DNA of 64,000 bases from Rhizobium sp. RU33A (GCF_900156055.1 NZ_FTMQ01000007.1:124001-188000), one strand, 5' to 3'. Counted from the stretch's first letter, positions 31,001-40,210 are shown. The notes: generated by a model from the letters alone, not told the origin. Numbers and translations: made by a program.

Positions 31001-33444
31001 GTCAGCTTGCGCTCGACCGCGCGGCCTCCACTTTCGCGCAGACGCAGGACGACATCGGCGTTCAGGAGGCGTGTCGTCGAGGGCAGGTCGGCCAGGGCAA
31101 CCTCGATTTCGGCGCGGCCATCGTCATCCAGCGCATCCAGCCCTTCAAGCGGCAGACGCATGTCTTCGATGCCCTCTTCGTCTGCAAGGCCGAAGCTGTA
31201 GCGGGCAAAGTCTGGATGGCTTGTCGTCGGGCGGATCACCACCTCGCCTTCAAGCGTCAGGCCCGCTGCCGGCGCGCCATAGAGATAACGGCCATCGGCC
31301 GACACGGTAACGGCTTCGTCCGTAGAAATTGCACCGGTTTCGCTCGAGAGTTTCAGGTCGAGCCGGTCCGGCACGAAATCGTCGACCAGGAATGTCGACC
31401 GAGCGATGGCCTGCTTTTTCGGGTCGGTGTGGATGGCGACTGTCCAGGTGCCACGCATCGCATTGGCAAGGATCGGCAGGTCGACGGTATAACCGCCCAG
31501 CGTTTCGCTTGATACCGCCATGCGGCGGAACTCGACACCATCCGGTCGCGAGAAGAGGAAAGTCAGCGGCAGGCCGGAAATGGCGTCGGCATTGGTGTCG
31601 CGGGCCAGCGCTGCGGCATGCACCGTCTCGCCGGGGCGATAGATACCACGCTCGGTCCAGGCGAGGATATCGACCGGGCCGGGGGCAGGGCGTCCGGTGA
31701 CGCCGCGATCCGAAAGGTCGAAGCCGGCGCGCGTCATGTCGAGGAAGACATTGTCGTCAGCACTGCTGCGCGCGGCAATGACGGCCGGTGCGAGCGCTGC
31801 ACCGCCTCGGACGAGACCGGCGTCGAAGCGGGCCCGGCCTTCGGCGTCGGTTGTGGCGGTCGCCAGGATCTCATTGTTCTTGGCGATCAGTTGCAGCTCG
31901 ATATTGGCAAGCGGGCTGGCCGTTGCCAGAGAGCGCGCGAAGACATGCAGCCCATCGGTGCCGGCAAAGGTCGAGAGGCCGATGTCGGAGACGACGAACC
32001 ACTGCGTCGCGCGGCTGTCCCAGCTCTCGGTGACACCAGTAGGTGAGACCGCAGTCATCACATAGATGCCGGGCTTGCGGGTTCGCAGGGCCTCCTGCAG
32101 CGGAATGCTGGTAACGACTTCCTTGTTCTGCTCGTTGGCAATCTCGACCGAACCCTGCCAGACAAGTTCGCCGATCTCGTCCTTCACGCGGCCGGCGGTG
32201 TAGCCGTCCATCTGGGTGAGAAACTGCGAGGCGGCAAGAAGCGGTGCGATGTTGCGGTCGCCGATCCGGTAGAGTTCGAGATTGGCGCTTTCGCTGTTGA
32301 TCGAGACGAGCGGAATGCCCTGGCGGGCGGAGGAGGGCAGAACGAAACTGTCGCCGGTAAAGCGCACGGTCGATGCGCGATCGCGGACATAGAGTTCGAG
32401 CTCGACCGGGGCTTCTAGGTTTTCGTCGACCGAAGAGGGAAGGCCGGCGCGGATTGCGAGGCGATAGCGCCCGCCATGCTCCAGGCCTTCGACGCAGATC
32501 TGGTTGTTCTTCGCTTCCAGCGCCTTCGGCGTCGTGCCGTCCAGGGTTACGAAGGACGAATAATCGACGCCGCGTTTGACCAGCGGTTCGGAGAACTCGA
32601 CGCAGGCGCGCGGTGAAGCACTGTCGGAATCAACAGTGTTGTTGACGACGCGGAAACCCTGGCGGGAGCGCAGGTCTTCGAAGGCGGCGCGCACTTGCGC
32701 ATTCGACGCGAGTTCGAGGCTTGCCTTGTACGCGCTGAGAGCCGGACGCCAGTTCTCGCTGTTCTCAAGGGACTTTGCCAGCGTGACGAGCGCGTCGGCG
32801 CGGGTAGAGGCGCCGCGGGTCAACAGATAGCCGTTGATCGACGCCATCGCGCCTTCGTTGGCCATGCCGTAATTGTTGATGACGGTATTGGCCATCCGGG
32901 CCATTTCGAGCCAGAGTGCTGTGTCGTCTGCATCGATCGCCAGTGCACCCTTCAGGGACAGAATGGCGTAGTCGATGTTGCCACTAGCAAAGGAGGCGCG
33001 GCCTATTTCAATCAGTGCATCCCGTCCCAGACCCTGCTGTTCGGCTGCAATGACAAGATTGCTGCGCTGATTGCGGGCTTCCGATTTCAGGTAGTCCGAG
33101 ACGAAGGTCAGCGCCGGCGGCGCACCGATGTCGTCTTCCGCCGTCTGAACGACGATGCGGCCCGCGATCGCGCCCGGGAAGCTGTTCAGCTGGTCGTAAT
33201 CGGACTTCAGGAAGCACCAGTTGACCTTCGGATTGTAAGTGAAGGCGCGGCATGACGCGTCGCCAATGCAGCTAGCCTCGCATTCATCGATGGAGACGTT
33301 CTTTTCGGTTCGCAGGTCGAACCCGAAATAGTCCGCATCGTCAATGCGTTCGATTGTCCTGACATCCTGGGCGTAAGCTGAAGGGGATAATGGCAATAGA
33401 GCCAGCGCAACTGTGAGCAACGCCGAAAAACGGTTTGTAAACAT
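28000..33444 (-). CDS. Bacterial alpha-2-macroglobulin with PAN domain and thioester
   Basis: A 1814-residue secreted or periplasmic protease-trapping protein. A signal peptide (MFTNRFSALLTVALALLPLS, cleaved after YAQ or AQ) leads into a PAN/Apple-like domain (about residues 25-95) with cysteines in SIDECEASCIGDASCRAF and WCFLK. A repeat of macroglobulin MG domains follows, then the thioester domain with GCAEQ, Cys1364-Gln1367, intact, and a C-terminal receptor-binding-like domain. Cleavage of the bait region would expose the Cys-Gln thioester and covalently trap the attacking protease. The start at 33444 follows GGAGGGG. It is the first gene of an A2M-pbpC operon. The protein is longer than the E. 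coli A2M (about 1650), largely through the PAN domain. Confidence 0.92.
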   Translation of the reverse strand: MFTNRFSALLTVALALLPLSPSAYAQDVRTIERIDDADYFGFDLRTEKNVSIDECEASCIGDASCRAFTYNPKVNWCFLKSDYDQLNSFPGAIAGRIVVQTAEDDIGAPPALTFVSDYLKSEARNQRSNLVIAAEQQGLGRDALIEIGRASFASGNIDYAILSLKGALAIDADDTALWLEMARMANTVINNYGMANEGAMASINGYLLTRGASTRADALVTLAKSLENSENWRPALSAYKASLELASNAQVRAAFEDLRSRQGFRVVNNTVDSDSASPRACVEFSEPLVKRGVDYSSFVTLDGTTPKALEAKNNQICVEGLEHGGRYRLAIRAGLPSSVDENLEAPVELELYVRDRASTVRFTGDSFVLPSSARQGIPLVSINSESANLELYRIGDRNIAPLLAASQFLTQMDGYTAGRVKDEIGELVWQGSVEIANEQNKEVVTSIPLQEALRTRKPGIYVMTAVSPTGVTESWDSRATQWFVVSDIGLSTFAGTDGLHVFARSLATASPLANIELQLIAKNNEILATATTDAEGRARFDAGLVRGGAALAPAVIAARSSADDNVFLDMTRAGFDLSDRGVTGRPAPGPVDILAWTERGIYRPGETVHAAALARDTNADAISGLPLTFLFSRPDGVEFRRMAVSSETLGGYTVDLPILANAMRGTWTVAIHTDPKKQAIARSTFLVDDFVPDRLDLKLSSETGAISTDEAVTVSADGRYLYGAPAAGLTLEGEVVIRPTTSHPDFARYSFGLADEEGIEDMRLPLEGLDALDDDGRAEIEVALADLPSTTRLLNADVVLRLRESGGRAVERKLTLPVTPDGPMIGIKPEFEGEVSENTNAAFNLIALGPNGERQALAGASWKLIKLERNYQWYRDGSSWRYEPITTTKLVADGTIDIAADGTPLSVPVTWGSHRLEVEQGGAVTSTDFDAGWFVAASSTETPDALEIGLDKPAYQVGDTAKLMISPRFAGQVIVTSGTDTLISTQVAEVPATGTEIEIPVTADFGAGAYVTTTLFRPGDAEESRMPARAIGIAWLAVDPGADKLAIKLSPPEKTLPRQPLEIPVEVTGAGIGEEAYVMVAAVDVGILNLTRYETPDPESYYFGQRRLGLELRDLYGRLIDGSLGATGRLRTGGDGGQVALQGNPPREKLVAFFSGAVKLDAEGKAMVSFDIPQFNGTARVMAWAWSKTGVGHSEADVIIRDPIVVTASLPKFLAPEDESSLRLDIAATDAPSGTYTLAVTGNGPVSVGGAESQEVALTAGEATTVTLPLTANTPGEGAIDIALSGADGIAIAQSLDLPVRPATLPITERQVITLAPGKSLTVDGDLLADSLLQGASVSLNVARADGLDIPGLLMALDRYPYGCAEQTTSRALPLLYFDELAKLSGLPEDESINKRVQDGILRVLAYQSSSGSFGLWAPGSESLWLDAYVTDFLTRAREQTFDVPEEALVQALQNLQNRIAYDNDIRTRGNEIAYALYVLSRSRKASLSDLRYYADTMLGDFPTPLSKAHLAAALSLYGDSERANAVFLDAAGMSEQARLTPVSFSRSDYGSALRDAAGVLALAAESRPVPPVVPILAKVVADEWKAKQTLSTQEQTWMLLAARALQQDDEGLKLDVNGAEKTGAYAATILGDALLEAPLTLTNTGLDPVSAAVTTVAAPALPPAAGGEGFEISKTYYSLTGEEANITEVIQNERYVVVLEVTEADDWPAQLLVTDLLPAGFEIDNPSLVDSAALANFDWIGQTETAHLEFRSDRFVAAINRGESENGTITLAYVVRAVTPGTYDLPAANVEDMYRPQLSARTAAAAMTVSTAP

Positions 33445-33549
33445 GGTCCCCTCCAAGCCTGATCATGGCTTCGGAGGTTAGTCTTTGCTCATGACGGAGG
33501 CTTGTCAATCGGCACAGGACACAGGCTGCGAGTCATTTCTGGGTGGTCC

Positions 33550-34470
33550 TCACGCACTCGCGGGGCGTCGCTCGCTGAAGCTTCTTGCCTGTTCGAGGAT
33601 CCAGGCGGCAAAGGTGCTGGCCGGCCCATAGGCCATCTTCGACAGCGGGCGGACGAGGTAGTAGGCGCTTGCGCTTTTCACCTCATGATCCCAGGCGCGG
33701 ACCAGCTGCCCGCTCGAAAGTTCCGGCTCGATCAGGAATGTCGGGACGAGCGCGATCCCGAGGCCTGCATGGCAGGCCTGGACGACGTTGGAGAACTGCT
33801 CGAAGCGCATGCCGCCGCCGCGGCCCTCGCTGATGCCGAGGCTTGAAAACCATTGCTCCCAGGCCCGTGGGCGGGACGCCATGTCGAACAGCGGCTTGGA
33901 CAGAAGATCTTCCGGTCGCTTCACCGGGTTGGCGGCAAGGAAGGCCGGGCTGCAAACCGGCACCACCAATTCATGCATCAGAAACTGGCAATCGGTGCCC
34001 GGCCAGTTGGGTTCACCGATATGGATTGCGGCATCGAGACCGGAGCCCTCGAAATCGAACTGGCCGATGCGGGTGGCGAAGTCCATGATGATGGCTGGGT
34101 TCTTCGCGAGGAAGTCCGGCATGCGCGGCATTAGCCAGCGGGTGCCGAAGGTCGGCAGGATGGCGAGGCGCAGATGGGTGTCGTCGCGGGTTGCCATGGC
34201 CTCCAGCGACAGCGTGCGGATCGTGGCTAGTGCGTCGCCGATGCCCTTGGCATAGGTGCGGCCGATAGCGGTCAACTCGACACCGCGATTGGTGCGTTCG
34301 AAAAGCTTGACGCCGAGCTGATCTTCGAGAAGCCCGATCTGTCGGCTGATTGCCCCTTGTGTCAGCGCCAGCTCGTTGGCGGCGGCCGAGAAGCTGCCGA
34401 GCTTGGCGACGGAATCGAAGGCGGCGAGAGCACTCGTCGATGGCAGGAAGCGGCGTTGATGTGTCAGCAT
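33550..34470 (-). CDS. LysR-family regulator (GcvA-like), divergent from gcdH
   Basis: A 306-residue LysR protein: N-terminal helix-turn-helix (about residues 10-68; FDSVAKLGSFSAAANELALTQGAISRQIGLL) and a two-lobed effector domain (LRLAILPTFGTRWLMPRMPDF starting near 95). The wording LPSTSALAAF and LAILPTFGTRWL is characteristic of the GcvA-like subgroup, and the protein in this window at 50918-51817 is clearly a paralogue. It is divergent from the glutaryl-CoA dehydrogenase gene with an 97-bp gap, the usual arrangement of LysR regulator and target. Predicted effector: a glutarate/lysine-pathway intermediate (inference). Confidence 0.9.
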   Translation of the reverse strand: MLTHQRRFLPSTSALAAFDSVAKLGSFSAAANELALTQGAISRQIGLLEDQLGVKLFERTNRGVELTAIGRTYAKGIGDALATIRTLSLEAMATRDDTHLRLAILPTFGTRWLMPRMPDFLAKNPAIIMDFATRIGQFDFEGSGLDAAIHIGEPNWPGTDCQFLMHELVVPVCSPAFLAANPVKRPEDLLSKPLFDMASRPRAWEQWFSSLGISEGRGGGMRFEQFSNVVQACHAGLGIALVPTFLIEPELSSGQLVRAWDHEVKSASAYYLVRPLSKMAYGPASTFAAWILEQARSFSERRPASA

Positions 34471-34494
34471 GCGATATGAATAGACCTAATAGCA

Positions 34495-34533
34495 ACATGA
34501 GTAAACATGGGTTGAATTGCACTCCGACATGAG
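34495..34533. repeat. Direct repeat in the LysR-gcdH intergenic region
   Basis: ACATGAG occurs at 34495-34501 and 34527-34533, 32 bp (about three turns) apart, within longer similar blocks CAACATGAGTAAAC and CGACATGAGCAATC. It may be a LysR binding region; low certainty. Confidence 0.3.
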
Positions 34534-34567
34534 CAATCTGGGATAACGAAACAAATGGATGAGACCG

Positions 34568-35755
34568 ATGAGCGAGATGCGACCCTTTTCTTGGAGTGAT
34601 CCCTTCCTGATGTCTGAGATCCTGAGCGAGGATGAGCGGATGATCCAGGATGCGGCAGCGGCCTTTGCTGAAGCCGAACTCGCGCCGCGGGTTGCCGACG
34701 CCTATCTCGGCGAAACGGTCGAGCCGGAACTCTTCCGGCTGATGGGCAAGGCTGGCCTGCTTGGTGTCACCCTGCCCGAAAAATACGGCGCTGCTGACGC
34801 CAATTATGTCTCCTATGGCCTCGTCGCCCGCGAGATCGAGCGCATCGACTCCGGCTATCGCTCGATGATGAGCGTGCAGTCGTCGCTGGTGATCTATCCG
34901 ATCTACGCCTATGGCTCGGAGGAACAGAAGGACAAGTATCTGCCCGGTCTCGTCTCCGGCGAGCTGATCGGCTGCTTCGGGCTGACCGAGCCGGATGCCG
35001 GCTCGGATCCCGGTGGCATGAAGACGCGCGCCGAAAAGATCGAGGGCGGCTATCGCCTGCGTGGCTCGAAGATGTGGATCTCCAATGCGCCGATCGCCGA
35101 CGTCTTTGTCGTCTGGGCGAAGTCGGAAGCGCATGGTGGCGAGATCCGCGGTTTCATTCTCGAAAAGGGCATGAAGGGCCTGTCGGCGCCAAAGATCGGC
35201 GGCAAGCTCTCGCTGCGTGCTTCGGTCACCGGCGAGATCGTCATGGATGGCGTCGAAGTCGGCGAAGATGCGTTGATGCCCAACGTGTCGGGTCTCAAGG
35301 GTCCATTCGGCTGCCTCAACCGTGCTCGTTACGGCATTTCCTGGGGCGTTCTCGGCGCTGCGGAGGATTGCTGGCACCGGGCCCGCCAGTATGGCCTCGA
35401 CCGCAAGCAGTTCGGCAAGCCGCTTGCCGGCACGCAGCTCTTCCAGAAGAAGCTTGCCGACATGCAGACCGAAATCTCGCTTGGTCTGCTGGCTTCACTC
35501 CGCGTCGGCCGTCTGATGGACGAACACCAGTTCGCGCCGGAGATGATTTCCATCATCAAGCGCAACAATTGCGGCAAGGCACTCGACATTGCCCGCATGG
35601 CCCGCGACATGCATGGCGGGAACGGCATCCAGATCGAATACCATGTGATGCGTCATGCGCAGAACCTGGAGACCGTCAACACCTATGAAGGCACGCATGA
35701 CGTGCATGCCTTGATCCTTGGCCGCGCGCAGACCGGCATCCAGGCCTTCTTCTGA
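34568..35755 (+). CDS. gcdH: Glutaryl-CoA dehydrogenase
   Basis: A 395-residue acyl-CoA dehydrogenase of the glutaryl-CoA group. It oxidises and decarboxylates glutaryl-CoA to crotonyl-CoA, the step that ends lysine, hydroxylysine and glutarate catabolism. Motifs: [18 protein letters not shown] (about 135-152; FAD/substrate region), [32 protein letters not shown] (about 253-268), [10 protein letters not shown], and the catalytic Glu374 in the typical [17 protein letters not shown] end. The start at 34568 matches the usual family N-terminus ([14 protein letters not shown]); ATG 34559 is an alternative. It is regulated, by inference, by the divergent LysR. Whether it acts on lysine, hydroxylysine or glutarate is addressed in the findings. 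Confidence 0.93.
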   Translation: MSEMRPFSWSDPFLMSEILSEDERMIQDAAAAFAEAELAPRVADAYLGETVEPELFRLMGKAGLLGVTLPEKYGAADANYVSYGLVAREIERIDSGYRSMMSVQSSLVIYPIYAYGSEEQKDKYLPGLVSGELIGCFGLTEPDAGSDPGGMKTRAEKIEGGYRLRGSKMWISNAPIADVFVVWAKSEAHGGEIRGFILEKGMKGLSAPKIGGKLSLRASVTGEIVMDGVEVGEDALMPNVSGLKGPFGCLNRARYGISWGVLGAAEDCWHRARQYGLDRKQFGKPLAGTQLFQKKLADMQTEISLGLLASLRVGRLMDEHQFAPEMISIIKRNNCGKALDIARMARDMHGGNGIQIEYHVMRHAQNLETVNTYEGTHDVHALILGRAQTGIQAFF

Positions 35756-35774
35756 TCGCTCTTTCGAACTCGAG

Positions 35775-35818
35775 CAGTCCGGCGTCCCTGACTATTTATG
35801 GGTTTGGGCGCCGGACTG
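35775..35818 (+). terminator. Possible terminator after gcdH
   Basis: A 13-bp stem (CAGTCCGGCGTCC at 35775-35787 with GGGCGCCGGACTG at 35806-35818, one G-U pair) and an 18-base loop lie 20 bp after the gcdH stop. No long T-run follows, so it may be a weak terminator or an mRNA-stabilising hairpin. Confidence 0.5.
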
Positions 35819-35999
35819 TCGCATTCTTGCGTCGCTCCCAGAACTCCGAGATTTCAGCTTAAACATTCATATACTTGTCGGTGGCTAGAAACACATTCAG
35901 AAGCCGTGATGTTTGCTTTATGCTGATGTTTGGCGATTCCTGGCCTATCAGGCAGGATGGCTTTTGCTGTATGCTACGGCCGGTTGTGGAGGACGCGTC

Positions 36000-37007
36000 A
36001 TGTATGCTCTAACAGTGCTCGACCACTCTGCGCTTGCGGTGTTCCGGAGAGAACACCCTTGGCTGGAATTCCCTGATGCGATCTTGGAGGTCTGCATCTA
36101 CTTCGACGACAATGGCGGACCGACCCGGCTGACTGCGCTCGAAGAGAGCAGCGATGGCAAGGCCATGCCTGCCGACGTAAACCGGTTCGGCATCGACACT
36201 GTTCTCAGTCTCATTCGTTACGCTCCGCAGGGGACTGCCGAGGTGGAGGAATGTCCCGAGGAGCGCACGGTCTGGGCCTTGCTTGAATCGCTTCCGGTCG
36301 CGGACGGAATACGTCCGCTCGACGATGTCGAAGCGGAGCGTGCAACGGCGTTGCAGGGAGCCTATGAGACCCTTCACGGCATCGCTTTGGACAAACTGCG
36401 AGCCCTGCGCGACGCGGCCCGCAGTCCGCGTGAGATGCAGCGACTGTCGGATGCCGTAGCTTCTTTACCGGCACTTCTGGAGCAGGTCGACGAAGCCCAT
36501 AAATCTTCCTTTATTGAAGTCGATCTGTGGCGGCTGGTTGCCGTGCTGCGTGACGAGCTGTCCATGCCGGCCGACTACGAGATGATGGCAAGCGGCGAGG
36601 ACAGATTGCCATCCCGGGAAACGATCGAAATGGCCGAGACCAATGCGATGTCCGGTCCCGTTATCCAGGCGCTCTTTGAACTTTCGCCTGTTGCCTTTTC
36701 GATCTCAAGCATCGGCCAGAAAAGCTCCCGCTATGTCAGGGTCAACCAGGCTTATCTCGATCTCGTCGGGAAAACCTGGGACGAGATCCGGGGCAGTGAG
36801 ATGGTCGCGTCCGGCGTTGTCTCGGGAAGCGAGGTTCGTGCGGAGCGTCTCATGCTGCTCGATCGCGATGGTGGATATGCGGGTATGCGCGGCGAGATCC
36901 GCCATTCGTCCGGAGAGGTCGTCCCCGTGATGATTTCTGCCCGGCGCATTTCCGTAGCCGGGCAGCTTTACGACTTCGAAGTGCTTCAGCGCGCTTCGGA
37001 CGACTGA
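36000..37007 (+). CDS. PAS-domain protein of unknown function
   Basis: A 335-residue cytoplasmic protein. The first 210 residues match no known domain for me (MYALTVLDHSALAVFRREHP at the start; mostly helical around 100-200). Residues about 215-325 form a PAS domain: IQALFELSPVAFSISSIG, VNQAYLDLVGKTWDEIRGSE and EVVPVMISARRISV. There is no kinase, GGDEF, EAL or HTH part, so it would act as a sensor/adaptor binding a partner. GGAGG seven bases before the ATG at 36000 sets the start (an upstream extension to 35913 is rejected). It converges with glgX, 9 bp apart. Confidence 0.72.
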   Translation: MYALTVLDHSALAVFRREHPWLEFPDAILEVCIYFDDNGGPTRLTALEESSDGKAMPADVNRFGIDTVLSLIRYAPQGTAEVEECPEERTVWALLESLPVADGIRPLDDVEAERATALQGAYETLHGIALDKLRALRDAARSPREMQRLSDAVASLPALLEQVDEAHKSSFIEVDLWRLVAVLRDELSMPADYEMMASGEDRLPSRETIEMAETNAMSGPVIQALFELSPVAFSISSIGQKSSRYVRVNQAYLDLVGKTWDEIRGSEMVASGVVSGSEVRAERLMLLDRDGGYAGMRGEIRHSSGEVVPVMISARRISVAGQLYDFEVLQRASDD

Positions 37008-37016
37008 ACGTGTCGG

Positions 37017-39095
37017 TCAGGCCCGTCTGAGGAGTGCCAGCGACCTCGCCTCCAGCCTGAAGGCCTTGCCTTCTTCCGCGATATCGCCGTGTCTCTCCAC
37101 GTCGAAGGTCGTCAGCTCGAGTTGCCAGTTCCCACCGCCGGTCTCAGGAAGGACAAAATCAATGTCCTCGGCGACCGGATTGAAGAGCAGAAGCGCCTCT
37201 GGCCACACACCCTCTTCGCCATCGAGGTCCGGCCTCAGGAGCTTCAAGGCCAGCGGGTTGCCATCGTACCAGTGTTCGGCCTCCTGATGGCCGCCTTCCA
37301 CATGGTACCAGTCGATGATCATGCCATCCCGCCAGTTCGAGCGGCGCAGAAGTGGCTGCTCCTTGCGGAGGGTTATCAGCCGGCGTGTTAATTCTCGCAG
37401 TTCTTCACAAGTCTGCGGCAGGTCTTCCCAGTGCAGCCAACTGATCTCACTGTCCTGGCAATAGCCGTTGTTGTTGCCCATCTGCGAGCGGCCAAATTCG
37501 TCGCCCGCCAACAGCATCGGTGTGCCGTGCGAGAAAAACAGTGTTGCCAGGAGATTGCGCTTCTGGCGGTCGCGGATCGCATTGATCTCCGCGTCGTCTG
37601 TCGGACCTTCATGACCGTAATTGTGGCTGCGGTTATGGTCGTGGCCGTCGTTGTTGTCCTCGCCATTCGCTTCGTTGTGCTTCTGGTCGTAGGAAACAAG
37701 ATCGTTCAGGGTAAAGCCGTCATGGGCGGTGATGAAGTTGACGCTCGCCCAGGGGCGGCGGCCGCGCTGGTCATAGATGTCGCCCGAGCCGAGCAGGCGG
37801 GCGGCAAAGTCCTGAGAGGTGTTGTCGGCATTCAACCAGTACTCGCGGGTGGAATCGCGATACTTGTCGTTCCACTCGGCCCAGCCCGGAGGGAAGCCGC
37901 CGACCTGGTAACCGCCGGGGCCGATATCCCAAGGCTCGCCGATCAGCTTGACCTTGGAGAGAACGGGATCCTGGCTGACGGCATCGAAGAAGCCGCCGCG
38001 CTGATCGAAGCCTTCCGGTTCCCGGCCGAGGATCGTGCCCAGATCGAAGCGGAAACCGTCGACATGCATTTCCTCAGCCCAGTAGCGCAGGCTGTCCATC
38101 ACCATCTGCAGGACGCGCGGATGGGATGTGTTCACCGTATTTCCGGTGCCCGTGTCGTTGATGTAGTAACGGTGATTGTCGGGCATCGTCCGGTAATAGG
38201 AAAAATTGTCGATGCCCTTGAAGGAGAGCGTCGGGCCGAGCTCGTTGCCTTCGGCCGTATGGTTGTAGACAACGTCGAGGATAACCTCGATGCCAGCATC
38301 ATGGAAAGCGCGCACCATGTCGCGAAAGCCCACCAGGCCTTTGGGACCGTAATAGCGGCTCGCGGGCGAGAAGAAGCCGATCGTGTTGTAACCCCAGAAG
38401 TTATGAAGCCCCTTGTCCATCAGGTGGCTATCGTCCGGGAAGGCATGCACGGGCAGGAGTTCGATCGATGTAATGCCGAGGCTCTTTACATAGTCGACGG
38501 CCGCCTTGTGGCCGAGCCCGTCGAATGTGCCCCTGAGATTGTCAGGGATCGCGGGATGCAGCTTGGTGAAGCCTTTGACATGGGTCTCGTAGACGATCGT
38601 TTCGGCCCAGGGGATGCGGGCGAAGCCGTTTGAAATGCGGTTCTCACTCGGATCGATCACCCGGCATTTCGGCGAGCATGACGCGCTGTCGAGCGTGTTG
38701 AAGGTGAGGTCCTTCTCTTCCGCATCCAGGTCGTAGCCGAAATGAGCCTTCGACCAGGCGAAATCGCCGACGATTTCGCGGGCATAGGGGTCAAGGAGTA
38801 GTTTGTTCGGATTGAAGCGATGACCGTTCTCCGGCTCATAGGGCCCGTGAACCCGGTAGCCGTAAAGCTGTCCCGGCCTCACGCCCGGCACATAGCCATG
38901 CCAGACTTCGTTTGTGTATTCCGGAAGCTCGAGCCGGGCGATTTCGACCCTGCCGCTGTCGTCAAATAGGCAGAGCTCGACACGTTCAGCATGGGCGGAA
39001 AAGAGAGCGAAGTTCGTGCCCTCTCCATCGAAGCACGCGCCGAGATTGTGCCATTCGCCCGGCGTGACATGAAAATGCGTGCTCTTGGCGTCCAT
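37017..39095 (-). CDS. glgX: Glycogen debranching enzyme GlgX
   Basis: A 692-residue GH13 isoamylase-type enzyme with an N-terminal CBM48-like domain (about residues 10-130) and a TIM barrel. The catalytic residues are visible: nucleophile Asp351 in VDGFRFDLGTI, acid/base Glu387 in IGEPWDIGPGG, and Asp459 in TAHDGFTLND. It hydrolyses alpha-1,6 branches of limit-dextrin glycogen. The rest of the glycogen genes (glgB, C, A, P) are not in this window. AGAGGATCAG precedes the ATG. Length fits GlgX/TreX. Confidence 0.92.
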   Translation of the reverse strand: MDAKSTHFHVTPGEWHNLGACFDGEGTNFALFSAHAERVELCLFDDSGRVEIARLELPEYTNEVWHGYVPGVRPGQLYGYRVHGPYEPENGHRFNPNKLLLDPYAREIVGDFAWSKAHFGYDLDAEEKDLTFNTLDSASCSPKCRVIDPSENRISNGFARIPWAETIVYETHVKGFTKLHPAIPDNLRGTFDGLGHKAAVDYVKSLGITSIELLPVHAFPDDSHLMDKGLHNFWGYNTIGFFSPASRYYGPKGLVGFRDMVRAFHDAGIEVILDVVYNHTAEGNELGPTLSFKGIDNFSYYRTMPDNHRYYINDTGTGNTVNTSHPRVLQMVMDSLRYWAEEMHVDGFRFDLGTILGREPEGFDQRGGFFDAVSQDPVLSKVKLIGEPWDIGPGGYQVGGFPPGWAEWNDKYRDSTREYWLNADNTSQDFAARLLGSGDIYDQRGRRPWASVNFITAHDGFTLNDLVSYDQKHNEANGEDNNDGHDHNRSHNYGHEGPTDDAEINAIRDRQKRNLLATLFFSHGTPMLLAGDEFGRSQMGNNNGYCQDSEISWLHWEDLPQTCEELRELTRRLITLRKEQPLLRRSNWRDGMIIDWYHVEGGHQEAEHWYDGNPLALKLLRPDLDGEEGVWPEALLLFNPVAEDIDFVLPETGGGNWQLELTTFDVERHGDIAEEGKAFRLEARSLALLRRA

Positions 39096-39169
39096 CTGAT
39101 CCTCTGATGTCTGGAGTTGCGCAGCTTAATTCCCGAACGCGATGCTTTGTTCCAAGCCCTTCTCCGGCC

Positions 39170-39194
39170 GGAACTTTCGGCCCATTTGCCGGTT
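39170..39194 (+). promoter_or_regulatory. EcfG-like promoter before the DUF3008-SDR pair (GGAAC-N16-GGTT)
   Basis: GGAAC (39170-39174), 16 bp, GGTT (39191-39194), one base off the EcfG consensus, 40 bp before the DUF3008 ATG. Confidence 0.5.
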
Positions 39195-39233
39195 TGCCTC
39201 GCATCGAAATCGGATGAAACATGAGGTGTGCAG

Positions 39234-39425
39234 ATGCCGGCGAAATCGAAGGCGCAGCAGAAGGCGGCTGGTGCTGCACTGGCCGCCAAGCGGGGCGAGG
39301 CTAAGGTGTCCGATCTCAAGGGCGCGTCGCGCAGCATGGAAAAAAGCATGAGCAAGAAAGAGCTCGAAGAGCTCGCCTCAACGAAGCGTCAGGGCAAGCC
39401 CGAACATGTCGAGGGCAAGTCATGA
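39234..39425 (+). CDS. DUF3008-family small basic protein
   Basis: A 63-residue lysine- and alanine-rich protein starting MPAKSKAQQKAAGAALAAKR, the DUF3008 signature, with a second charged helix SMSKKELEELASTK. Function is unknown; such proteins are conserved in rhizobia and predicted to be soluble. GAGG lies upstream of ATG 39234. Its stop overlaps the next gene's start (ATGA), and an EcfG-like promoter lies upstream, so it probably belongs to the general stress response together with the SDR. Confidence 0.85.
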   Translation: MPAKSKAQQKAAGAALAAKRGEAKVSDLKGASRSMEKSMSKKELEELASTKRQGKPEHVEGKS

Positions 39426-40210
39426 GGCGCGGCGAACTGGACGGGAGAACCGCCCTGGTGACCGGAGCCGGCTCCGGGATCGGCAAGGGGGCTTCTCTCA
39501 ATCTGGCAAAGGGTGGTGTCTTTGTCGGCTTGCTGGGGCGGACACGAGACGAGCTGGACGAGACGCTCGCGGAGATCCGCGCAGCTGGCGGTGACGGGAT
39601 GGTCCTGGTCGCCGATGTGAGCGATCATCAGGAGATGGAACAGGCGTTGACGCGACTGATCGACGAACGAAAGCGGCTGGACATCGTTGTTGCGAATGCC
39701 GGGATCAACGGCACATGGGCGCCGATCGATGACCTCAAGCCCGAGGAGTTCGACAAGACGATCGCGATCAACCTGCGCGGCACTTATCTCACGCTGCATC
39801 ATGCCGTGCCGCATATGAAGAAAAACGGCGGCTCGATCGTAGTGATCTCTTCGATCAACGGAACCCGAACGTTCACCTCACCGGGTGCAACAGCCTATTC
39901 AGCGACCAAGGCCGCCCAACTTGCCATGGTGCAGCAATTGGCGCTCGAGCTCGGCCGCCACGGCATTCGCATCAATGCAGTTTGCCCGGGCGCGATCGAG
40001 ACTGAAATCGACGACAACACGCATATTCGCAAGAAGGATCAGACCGAGGTGCCAGTGACCTTCCATGACGGCGACATTCCTTTGACGGGTGGGGAACCCG
40101 GCACGATAGAGGAGGTGGCCGATGTGATCGGCTTTCTCGCGTCTGATGCATCGCGCCATGTGACCGGAACGCCGATTTGGGTGGATGGCGGCCAGAGCCT
40201 GTTGCGGTAG
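39422..40210 (+). CDS. Short-chain dehydrogenase/reductase (SDR)
   Basis: A 262-residue classical SDR: cofactor loop TGAGSGIGKG (about residues 15-24), NAG motif in VVANAGINGTW, Ser in VVISSINGTRTF (about 140-152) and the catalytic Tyr/Lys in TAYSATKAAQLA (about 158-169), ending with GTPIWVDGGQSL. Acidic residues after the second strand are not obvious, so NAD/NADP preference is uncertain. It overlaps the DUF3008 gene by 4 bases, so the pair is translationally coupled and probably shares its stress promoter. Substrate unknown. Confidence 0.88.
   Translation: MRRGELDGRTALVTGAGSGIGKGASLNLAKGGVFVGLLGRTRDELDETLAEIRAAGGDGMVLVADVSDHQEMEQALTRLIDERKRLDIVVANAGINGTWAPIDDLKPEEFDKTIAINLRGTYLTLHHAVPHMKKNGGSIVVISSINGTRTFTSPGATAYSATKAAQLAMVQQLALELGRHGIRINAVCPGAIETEIDDNTHIRKKDQTEVPVTFHDGDIPLTGGEPGTIEEVADVIGFLASDASRHVTGTPIWVDGGQSLLR

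Noticed and set aside
37431..38633. 400-residue open frame antisense to glgX
   Set aside because: High-GC third-position bias keeps antisense frames open; GlgX has all catalytic residues.
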